Source: Eubacterium sp. OM08-24 | Lineage (GTDB): Bacteria; Bacillota; Clostridia; Oscillospirales; Acutalibacteraceae | NCBI RefSeq assembly: GCF_003438075.1 | Contig: NZ_QSTA01000001.1 | Location: forward strand, 1 to 64,000 | DNA: 64,000 nt | Direction of reading: 5' to 3' | Shown here: positions 57,635-64,000 of the stretch, one piece after another | Position numbering within the stretch: position 1 is the first letter of the stretch | Layout of the letters: every line of letters starts with the position of its first letter | Notes under the pieces: model-generated | What the model saw: the letters and a program-made list of their open reading frames with translations, nothing else | Databases searched by the model: none | Told to the model about the DNA's origin: nothing | Translations under genes and position numbers: made by a program

Positions 57635-58555
57635 GTGTCGTTTTCCTCAGAGGTAAAAAAAGAGCTTTGCTCTGTTAATGTGGCAGATACCGAGCAAAAA
57701 AAGGCTGAGCTGTACGGCTTGCTTATTTTTTCAAAGGTGTTTAAAAAAGATAAAATGGTTCTTTCTACCGAGCACAGCGATGTTTCCAAACGGGCAACGG
57801 CTCTGCTCGAAGAACTTTATATGCCTATTATAGAAAAAGAAACGGCTTTGCGTGTGCGAACTACCGAGCATCATCTTTCTAAAATTTCGCTTATAAATTC
57901 CGATGACTGCGCAAGAATTTTTGACGATTACGGTCATCACGATAACGATATTTCGCTAAGAGTAAACAGGGCAAATATAAGCAGTGACGAGCTCGTTGCG
58001 GCTTTTTTGCGAGGTGCGTTTGAGGGCTGCGGTTCTGTATCAGACCCAATGAAAAGCTATCATGCGGAATTTTGTGTTCCGCACAAAAATCTTTCCGTTG
58101 ATTTGTGTAAAATTCTTTCTGAAATTCCCGAATGTGATTTTACTCCAAAAACCGTTGTGCGCAACGGCAGCTATGTTGTTTATTTTAAGGGCAGTGAGCA
58201 GATTTGTGATTTGCTTACATACATAGGGGCGACCAACTGCGCAATGGAAATTATGGGCACTAAGGCTGTAAAGCAGGTGCGCAATAATATTAACAGGCGA
58301 ATTAACAGTGAGGTTGCAAATATAACCAAAATTGCGTCAGCGTCAGCAAAACAGCTTTCGGCAATTAAGAAAATCAAAGATAAAAGGGGACTTGAGTCTT
58401 TGCCCGATGACCTAAATGAAATTGCGGTATTAAGGCTTGAAAATCCCGAGATGTCACTTCGTGATTTGGGGCAGAATCTTTCAACTCCTATAAGCAGAAG
58501 CGGCGCAAACCACAGAATGAACAGACTACTTGAATATGCAGAGGATCTTGACTGA
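57635..58555 (+). CDS. whiA: DNA-binding protein WhiA
   Basis: This 306-aa regulator has a LAGLIDADG-like N-terminal domain (FLRGAFEGCGSVSDPMKSYH near residue 128-147) and a C-terminal helix-turn-helix (LRDLGQNL..PISRSGANHRMNRL, about 270-300). WhiA is needed for division and chromosome segregation in B. subtilis and for sporulation in actinomycetes. GTG 57635 is preceded by AACGAGGTG. Its stop codon overlaps the xseB start by one base. Confidence 0.95.
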   Translation: MSFSSEVKKELCSVNVADTEQKKAELYGLLIFSKVFKKDKMVLSTEHSDVSKRATALLEELYMPIIEKETALRVRTTEHHLSKISLINSDDCARIFDDYGHHDNDISLRVNRANISSDELVAAFLRGAFEGCGSVSDPMKSYHAEFCVPHKNLSVDLCKILSEIPECDFTPKTVVRNGSYVVYFKGSEQICDLLTYIGATNCAMEIMGTKAVKQVRNNINRRINSEVANITKIASASAKQLSAIKKIKDKRGLESLPDDLNEIAVLRLENPEMSLRDLGQNLSTPISRSGANHRMNRLLEYAEDLD

Positions 58556-58782
58556 TGGATAAAAATTTAACTTTTGAACAGGCAGACAGCAGGCTTGATG
58601 AGGCTGTTGCAAGGCTTGAGAATACTCAGCTTTCACTTAAAGAAAGCGTTGATTGCTACGCAGAGGCGTGTGAATTGCTCGGCTTTTGTATGCAGGAGCT
58701 TATGGAGAGCAAGGGCAAAATTGAGGATATTAATGCCAAATTAAACGGCATTTGTAATATAGATGGTGATGAAAATGACTGA
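58555..58782 (+). CDS. xseB: Exodeoxyribonuclease VII small subunit
   Basis: This 75-aa all-helical subunit binds XseA in exonuclease VII. The core TFEQADSRLDEAVARLENTQ and the SLKESVDCYAEACELLGFC repeat match XseB. The large subunit gene xseA, usually directly upstream, is not here. The start overlaps whiA's stop codon by one base. Confidence 0.93.
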   Translation: MDKNLTFEQADSRLDEAVARLENTQLSLKESVDCYAEACELLGFCMQELMESKGKIEDINAKLNGICNIDGDEND

Positions 58783-59647
58783 TTATATAAAAATGACCGA
58801 ACAGGCTTTGTATGATTATCTGCCTGATTTGAATTGCAGAGAAAAACAGCTTATTGAGTCGATGAATTACAGCCTTGAGGCAGGCGGCAAAAGGGTAAGA
58901 CCTAACCTTGTGTTTAGCTTTAACGAGCTTTGCGGCGGCAATGCCGAGGCGGCAGTACCTTTTGCGTGTGCGGTTGAAATGATACACACTTACTCGCTTA
59001 TTCACGATGACCTGCCTTGTATGGACGATGACGATATGCGCAGAGGCAAACCGTCAAACCATAAGGTTTACGGCGAAGATATTGCTCTGCTCGCAGGCGA
59101 TGCTTTGCAGTCGCTCGCCTTTGAAATTATGACGAGTGAAAAGGCAATAGCAGGCAGTTCGGCTGTTGCTTGCTGTAAGGCGGTAAATACTCTTTCAGTT
59201 TATTGCGGAGCAACAGGAATGGTTGGCGGACAGGTTATTGACCTTATTAACGAAAATAAATCCGCACCTATTGAAGTGCTCAGAGAAATGGATTATAAAA
59301 AAACAGCTTGCCTTATAAAGGCGGCGTGTGAGCTTGGATGTATTTCGGCCGATGCTGACGAAAATCTTATAAAGGCGGCATCAAAATACGGCGAGTGCAT
59401 AGGAATTGCATTTCAGATTCAGGACGACATTCTTGATGTTGTTTCAACAGATGAGGAGCTTGGCAAGCCTGTTGGCAGTGACAGCGAAAACGCAAAGTCT
59501 ACATATGTTTCTTTGCTTGGCATAGAAGAATGCAGAAAACTTGTAGCCGAGCTGACAGACAAGGCAAAAAATGCACTTATGGCTTTTAACGGTGATACAA
59601 AAGCATTGTGCGATTTTGCAGACTACCTTGCAAGCCGTACAAAATAA
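58775..59647 (+). CDS. ispA: Farnesyl/geranyl diphosphate synthase (IspA)
   Basis: This 290-aa polyprenyl synthase condenses IPP with DMAPP or GPP. Both Asp-rich motifs are present: HDDLPCMDDDDMRRGK near residue 77-92 and IQDDILDVV near residue 220. The C-terminal helix is typical. I start at ATG 58775, overlapping xseB by eight bases, with GGTGATG just upstream. Products feed undecaprenyl phosphate and quinone-like lipids. Confidence 0.94.
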   Translation: MTDYIKMTEQALYDYLPDLNCREKQLIESMNYSLEAGGKRVRPNLVFSFNELCGGNAEAAVPFACAVEMIHTYSLIHDDLPCMDDDDMRRGKPSNHKVYGEDIALLAGDALQSLAFEIMTSEKAIAGSSAVACCKAVNTLSVYCGATGMVGGQVIDLINENKSAPIEVLREMDYKKTACLIKAACELGCISADADENLIKAASKYGECIGIAFQIQDDILDVVSTDEELGKPVGSDSENAKSTYVSLLGIEECRKLVAELTDKAKNALMAFNGDTKALCDFADYLASRTK

Positions 59648-59690
59648 TTGACTGATAATGATATGAATATAAAGGATAAGGAGGGAGAAA

Positions 59691-61571
59691 ATGGGTGACT
59701 ATGAGTTATTGCCAAAGATAAAATCACCTGCCGATGTAAAAAGGCTTGACGAAAAAGATTTGGCAAAATTGTGCAGTGAAATACGAGAAAAGCTGATTGA
59801 AACCGTATCACTCAACGGCGGTCACCTTTCTCCGAATTTGGGCGTTGTGGAGCTGACGGTGGCAATCCACAGAACATTTAACTTCCCGAAAGACAGCATT
59901 GTGTGGGATGTGGGACACCAAAGCTACACACATAAATTGCTTACGGGCAGATATGAGGACTTTTACACCCTGCGCCAAAAGGGCGGCATTTCGGGATTTC
60001 CGAAACACACTGAAAGCAAGTACGATGATTTTAATACGGGTCACAGCAGTACCTCTATTTCCGCCGCATACGGAATTGCAAGGGCAAAGGTGCTGAGCGG
60101 AGATCAGAGCCACACCATTGCGGTAATAGGTGACGGCTCGTTTACAGGCGGTCTTGCCTTTGAGGCGATGAATAATGCAGGCAGGTTCAAAAAGAATTTT
60201 ATTGTTATTTTAAATGATAATAAAATGTCTATTTCAAAGAATGTCGGAGCATTTCCGAGGTATCTCACAACGGTGAGAATACAGCCTTGGTATATCAGAG
60301 TAAAGAAAAACACAGAAAAAATACTCTTCAAAACACCGATTATCGGCAGACCGATAAGTGCGTTTTTAAGAAAAAGTAAGTCAAAAATTAAAAACCTTGT
60401 GTATAAAAACACCCTGTTTGACTGCTTTGGATTTACATATATCGGGCCGATTGACGGTCACGATATAGCTGAGCTTGAAAATGCCCTTTCGGCGGCTAAA
60501 AAATTTAATTCGCCTGTTCTTTTGCATGTGGTTACCAAAAAGGGCAAGGGATATTTGCCGGCAGAGGAGAACCCCGGTGCTTTCCATGGAATAGGTAAGT
60601 TTGACATAGATTCCGGCGAGCCTATATCCTCGCACAAAGGCTTTTCTGCCGAATTTGGCAACGCTCTTTGCGATTTGGCGGAAAAGGATAAGAAAATCTG
60701 TGCTATTACAGCCGCAATGGCTAAGGGTACGGGACTTGAGAAATTCTCAATTTATCATAAAGAAAGATTTTTTGATGTGGGAATTGCCGAGGAGCACGCC
60801 GTAACCTTTGCTTGCGGACTTGCCACAAAGGGTATGCGCCCTGTATTTGCGGTGTATTCTACATTTTTGCAGAGAGCTTACGATCAGATAATTCACGATG
60901 CGGCAATGAGCGGACTTCACATTGTGCTTGCTATTGACAGAGCCGGAATTGTAGGCGATGACGGTGAAACTCATCAGGGTGTGTTTGATGTTTCTATGCT
61001 CAACTCAATTCCGAATGTTACAATTTTCTCTCCGACATATTTTGACGGACTGAAAAATTCGCTTAATTCCGCCATTTATGTGTGCAACAATGTTGCCGCC
61101 GTAAGATACCCTCGTGGCGGTGAACTTTATAAGCCAGATGATTTTGGCGAAGAAAGCATTACCTATGATATTTACGGCAATAAAGATTGCAGCAAGCTGA
61201 TTATTACTTACGGAAGATTGTTTTCGTATGCCTGCAAGGCAAAGGAAATCCTTGCCGAAAAGGGCATAGAGGTTTGCATTTTAAAACTTTGTAAAATCAA
61301 ACCGATAGACACAGCGGCTTTTGATTTTGCAACTAAATTTAATACGGTGTGGTTTTTTGAAGAGGGAATAAAAACAGGCAGTGTTGCAAGAAACTTTGGC
61401 GATGCGTTGCTTGCAAGACAGTTTTCGGGCTGTTACCATATAAAAACCATAGGCGATAAATTTGTAAAGCAAATGTCGGTATCCGAGGCTTTGCATATGC
61501 TCAGGCTTGACGCTGAGGGTATGGCAGATGTGGTCTTGGAGGATCTCGACAGGATTGGAAACAGAGAATGA
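59691..61571 (+). CDS. dxs: 1-Deoxy-D-xylulose-5-phosphate synthase
   Basis: This 626-aa thiamine-diphosphate enzyme makes DXP from pyruvate and glyceraldehyde-3-phosphate, starting the MEP isoprenoid route. ThDP motifs are IGDGSFTGGLAFEAMNNAG near residue 147, with the DRAGIVGDDGETHQG block near residue 420 and the KAL-type HTGHSS-like region (FNTGHSSTSISAA). The preceding ispA gene uses its product. AAGGAGGGAG precedes ATG 59691. It overlaps the tlyA gene by four bases. Confidence 0.96.
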   Translation: MGDYELLPKIKSPADVKRLDEKDLAKLCSEIREKLIETVSLNGGHLSPNLGVVELTVAIHRTFNFPKDSIVWDVGHQSYTHKLLTGRYEDFYTLRQKGGISGFPKHTESKYDDFNTGHSSTSISAAYGIARAKVLSGDQSHTIAVIGDGSFTGGLAFEAMNNAGRFKKNFIVILNDNKMSISKNVGAFPRYLTTVRIQPWYIRVKKNTEKILFKTPIIGRPISAFLRKSKSKIKNLVYKNTLFDCFGFTYIGPIDGHDIAELENALSAAKKFNSPVLLHVVTKKGKGYLPAEENPGAFHGIGKFDIDSGEPISSHKGFSAEFGNALCDLAEKDKKICAITAAMAKGTGLEKFSIYHKERFFDVGIAEEHAVTFACGLATKGMRPVFAVYSTFLQRAYDQIIHDAAMSGLHIVLAIDRAGIVGDDGETHQGVFDVSMLNSIPNVTIFSPTYFDGLKNSLNSAIYVCNNVAAVRYPRGGELYKPDDFGEESITYDIYGNKDCSKLIITYGRLFSYACKAKEILAEKGIEVCILKLCKIKPIDTAAFDFATKFNTVWFFEEGIKTGSVARNFGDALLARQFSGCYHIKTIGDKFVKQMSVSEALHMLRLDAEGMADVVLEDLDRIGNRE

Positions 61572-62371
61572 AAAAAAGACTTGATATACTTGTATATGAA
61601 AACGGATTTACTGACAGCCGAGAAAAAGCAAAGGCTATTATAATGGCAGGTCAGGTTTATGTTGATAACCAAAAGGCTGACAAGTGCGGTCAGAGTTACG
61701 ATGAAAACTGCAAAATCGAGGTGCGTGGCGCAACTCAAAAATATGTAAGTCGTGGCGGACTCAAACTTGAAAAAGCTATAAATAATTTTGACTTTGATTT
61801 AAACGGCAAAATCACAATGGATATTGGAGCATCTACGGGTGGATTTACTGACTGTATGCTCCAAAACGGCGCAAAAAAGGTATATTCCATTGATGTAGGC
61901 TACGGTCAGCTTGCTTGGAAACTCAGAACAGATGAAAGAGTGGTAAACCTTGAGCGCACCAATATGCGAAAGGTCACAAGGGAGCAAGTGCCCGATGAAA
62001 TCGACTTTTTCTCGGTTGATGTATCTTTCATTTCGCTTAAATTGATTTTGCCCGTGGCAAGACAGCTTATGGCTGAGAACGCTCAGGCTGTTTGCCTTAT
62101 AAAGCCGCAGTTTGAGGCAGGCAGAGAAAAGGTAGGAAAAAAAGGCGTGGTAAGAGATCCTGCCGTACACATTGAGGTTGTGCAGAATATTTTTAATTTC
62201 TGCCTTGAAAACGGCTTTGATGTGCTTAATCTTGACTATTCGCCTATAAAAGGCCCTGAGGGAAATATTGAGTATCTTATTCATCTGAAAAAAAGCGATG
62301 ACCCTAAGTCATATACAGATATTACCCCCGAGGAACTTGTTAAAAATTCTCATAGTCAGCTTGATAAATAA
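61568..62371 (+). CDS. tlyA: TlyA-family rRNA 2'-O-methyltransferase
   Basis: This 267-aa protein has an N-terminal S4 RNA-binding domain (KKRLDILVYENGFTDSREKA) and a FtsJ-like methyltransferase core (DIGASTGGFTDCMLQNGA near residue 88). TlyA enzymes methylate cytidine 2'-O positions in 16S and/or 23S rRNA. It overlaps the dxs stop codon by four bases (ATGA), coupling the genes. Confidence 0.92.
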   Translation: MKKRLDILVYENGFTDSREKAKAIIMAGQVYVDNQKADKCGQSYDENCKIEVRGATQKYVSRGGLKLEKAINNFDFDLNGKITMDIGASTGGFTDCMLQNGAKKVYSIDVGYGQLAWKLRTDERVVNLERTNMRKVTREQVPDEIDFFSVDVSFISLKLILPVARQLMAENAQAVCLIKPQFEAGREKVGKKGVVRDPAVHIEVVQNIFNFCLENGFDVLNLDYSPIKGPEGNIEYLIHLKKSDDPKSYTDITPEELVKNSHSQLDK

Positions 62372-62419
62372 TCACTTAATTGCAGACTGAGTTTTGCGCT
62401 CAAGAAAGGAAGGACAGTT

Positions 62420-63277
62420 ATGAAAATAGCTGTGGTAGTTAATCTCAGCAAGGAAAAAGCAATTTCCTGTGCAAAAGAGATAGCAATACTTTTTCTTGGA
62501 GAAAACGCTGAGGTAGTTATGCTCAGCGAATGTAAGCCTTTTTACAAAGGAATAAATATAAGCTATGTCGACACCATTGACGAGCTTTTCGGCTGTTGTG
62601 ACGCAGCGGTAACGGCAGGCGGTGACGGAACTATAATTCATGCGGCAAAATATGCGGCGGTCAACAATGTTCCGCTTATCGGTGTAAATGTAGGCAGACT
62701 CGGTTTTGCCGCCGACCTTGAGCCTGACGATATTGGCAGGTTAAAGCAGGTTGTCAGCGGAGATTACACAACAGAAAAGCGAATTTTGCTTGATGTTGAG
62801 GTAAATAAAAACGGAGAAACCAACCATTACCTTGCCGTAAACGATGCGGTAATTGCAAGAGGACAGTTTTCTAAAATCATTGATATAAACCTTTATCTTG
62901 ACGATGAATGGATTGCAAAATACAGGGCGGACGGTTTGCTTTTTGCTACTCCGACAGGCTCAACCGCTTATTCGCTTTCGGCAGGCGGCCCGATAGTTGC
63001 ACCGCAGACAGACTGCATTATTGCCACTCCCGTATGTCCGCACTCTCTGCATTCCCGTTCTGTTTTGTTTGACGGCAGTGCAAGCCTTGCGGTTACCGTT
63101 CAGATTCCTGCCGACTGCTGTTGTTTGCTTACTGTTGACGGCGAAAAAAATGTTGACATTCTGTCTGAAGATACAGTAAAAATCAAAAAATCAGAGCTTT
63201 GTCTTGAGCTTATTTCGCTAAGAAAGCGCAACTTTTTCAAACTGCTTAACGAAAAGCTGAAAGAGAGGGAAATGTAA
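62420..63277 (+). CDS. nadK: NAD kinase
   Basis: This 285-aa enzyme phosphorylates NAD to NADP. The NE/D and GGDGT motif VTAGGDGTIIHAAKYA lies near residue 71, with the glycine-rich GSTAYSLSAGGPIV motif near residue 177. AAGGAAGGA precedes ATG 62420. It overlaps argR by one base, so the two genes are coupled. Confidence 0.95.
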   Translation: MKIAVVVNLSKEKAISCAKEIAILFLGENAEVVMLSECKPFYKGINISYVDTIDELFGCCDAAVTAGGDGTIIHAAKYAAVNNVPLIGVNVGRLGFAADLEPDDIGRLKQVVSGDYTTEKRILLDVEVNKNGETNHYLAVNDAVIARGQFSKIIDINLYLDDEWIAKYRADGLLFATPTGSTAYSLSAGGPIVAPQTDCIIATPVCPHSLHSRSVLFDGSASLAVTVQIPADCCCLLTVDGEKNVDILSEDTVKIKKSELCLELISLRKRNFFKLLNEKLKEREM

Positions 63278-63723
63278 TGAAATCAGGACGACACGCAAGA
63301 ATACTTGAGTTGATTTCCGAACAGTCAATAGAAACTCAGGACGACCTCCTTAACTGCTTAAGACAAGACGGCTACAAGGCAACGCAGGCTACTATTTCAA
63401 GAGATATTAAGGATTTGCGCCTTGTAAAAACACTCGGGGCAGACGGAAAATATCGCTATATGTCGCCTGCAAAAAATCAGAATGAAAGAAAATCAAGCTT
63501 TAAAACAATGTTTTCTTCCGCAGTAAATTCCATAGATATTGCGCAGAATATCGTTGTTATAAGAACCATGGTGGGAATGGCGCAGGCTGTATGCACCTCG
63601 CTTGATTCCCTCGACCATTCGGAAATAGTGGGAACTATTGCAGGTGACGATACTATTTTTGTTGCCTGCCGTACGGTAAATGACGCAGAAAATCTTACCG
63701 AGGAGCTTAAAAAGCTGCTCTGA
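63277..63723 (+). CDS. argR: Arginine repressor
   Basis: This 148-aa hexameric regulator senses arginine. The N-terminal winged helix (LLNCLRQDGYKATQATISRD) binds ARG boxes, and the C-terminal domain carries the arginine-binding GTIAGDDTIFVACR motif. The length matches B. subtilis AhrC (149 aa). Its position next to recN is the standard order. Confidence 0.94.
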   Translation: MKSGRHARILELISEQSIETQDDLLNCLRQDGYKATQATISRDIKDLRLVKTLGADGKYRYMSPAKNQNERKSSFKTMFSSAVNSIDIAQNIVVIRTMVGMAQAVCTSLDSLDHSEIVGTIAGDDTIFVACRTVNDAENLTEELKKLL

Positions 63724-63739
63724 ACAGGGATGATGTTAT

Positions 63740-64000
63740 ATGCTTACAACTTTATATATAGAAAATATAGCAGTTATCGAAAAAACCTCGATTGATTTTT
63801 CACAGGGACTAAATGTTCTTACAGGTGAAACAGGCGCAGGTAAAAGTATTATTATAGATTCAATAAACGCAATTATGGGACAGCGCACTTCAAAGGAGCT
63901 TGTGCGAACAGGCGCAAAAACCGCACTTGTAACCGCCCAGTTTGATGATGTAAACGATACAGTAAAGGCAAAGCTCAAAGAGCTTGGCTATGACAACGAA
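63740..64000 (+). CDS. recN: DNA repair protein RecN, 5' part only
   Basis: The first 87 codons of an SMC-like ATPase of double-strand break repair are present. ATG 63740 follows AGGGATGATG. The N-terminus (LTTLYIENIAVIEKTSIDFS) and Walker A (LTGETGAGKSIIIDSI) are typical. The frame runs open through the window end, so the missing part lies downstream. It is the last gene of the whiA-argR run. Confidence 0.93.
   Translation, partial: MLTTLYIENIAVIEKTSIDFSQGLNVLTGETGAGKSIIIDSINAIMGQRTSKELVRTGAKTALVTAQFDDVNDTVKAKLKELGYDNE

Overview
The window is AT-rich chromosomal DNA of an endospore-forming Clostridia species. Gene content points to the Oscillospiraceae/Ruminococcus group: spoIIGA-sigE, spoVM, a sipL-type gene beside spoIVA, a gerA-type operon, a reverse rubrerythrin, a sodium-pump decarboxylase, a small secreted dockerin-like protein and SpoVM with its conserved proline. 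The species assignment is inference, because no rRNA operon is present. Most of the window is ordinary housekeeping DNA with clean SD sequences and many recognisable sigma-A promoters and hairpin terminators.

Layout. 1-4.3 kb: tRNA-Gly, a DUF1292 protein, a MATE transporter and Tex. 4.3-4.85 kb: a gene-free, strongly structured inverted-repeat element. 4.9-9.1 kb (minus strand): phosphohexomutase, acyltransferase and GT2 glycosyltransferase. 9.2-13.1 kb: pfkA, a MORN-repeat protein paired with an MscS channel, and a lipoprotein. 13.2-17.3 kb: sigE and spoIIGA, a DUF3789 microprotein, DegV, a YlmC/YmxH protein and a SleB-like cell-wall hydrolase. 17.4-19.1 kb: rpsB-tsf. 19.2-22.9 kb: a very AT-rich island of unrecognised membrane-anchored paralogues, small membrane proteins and decayed fragments. 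23-29 kb: rubrerythrin and PerR, a deacetylase, an amidase, a LUD protein, an Asn/Gln-rich 47-aa peptide, an rRNA methyltransferase and rsmA. 29.2-34.5 kb: a yybP-ykoY (Mn2+) riboswitch with a P-type ATPase, pyrophosphatase, acetyltransferase and pgeF. 34.5-39.5 kb: an RluA enzyme, then spoVM, a dockerin-like protein, sipL and spoIVA. 39.6-47 kb: decarboxylase gamma/beta subunits, a Wzz/BY-kinase pair, an aspartate aminotransferase and secDF. 47-50 kb: znuACB. 50-54 kb: DUF421/DUF4363 facing a gerAA-AB-AC-like operon. 54-64 kb: the conserved run hprK, PHP, murB, rapZ, whiA, xseB, ispA, dxs, tlyA, nadK, argR, recN, cut by the window end.

How the genes fit together. Three sporulation modules recur: sigma-E activation (SpoIIGA/SigE), the coat basement layer that sigma-E normally switches on (SpoVM, SipL, SpoIVA) and nutrient germination (GerA type). 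Metal and redox homeostasis appear as Mn2+-riboswitch-controlled export, ZnuACB import and PerR with rubrerythrin.

The least explained DNA is the structured element at about 4.29-4.84 kb, with a probable relic of one end at about 19.25 kb, and the adjacent 19.4-22.9 kb island. The island contains two divergent full-length paralogues and a broken third copy of the same gene 3' end. Several genes and microproteins (SpoVM, DUF3789, the Asn/Gln-rich peptide, two small membrane peptides) are below usual ORF length cut-offs and were read directly from the sequence.
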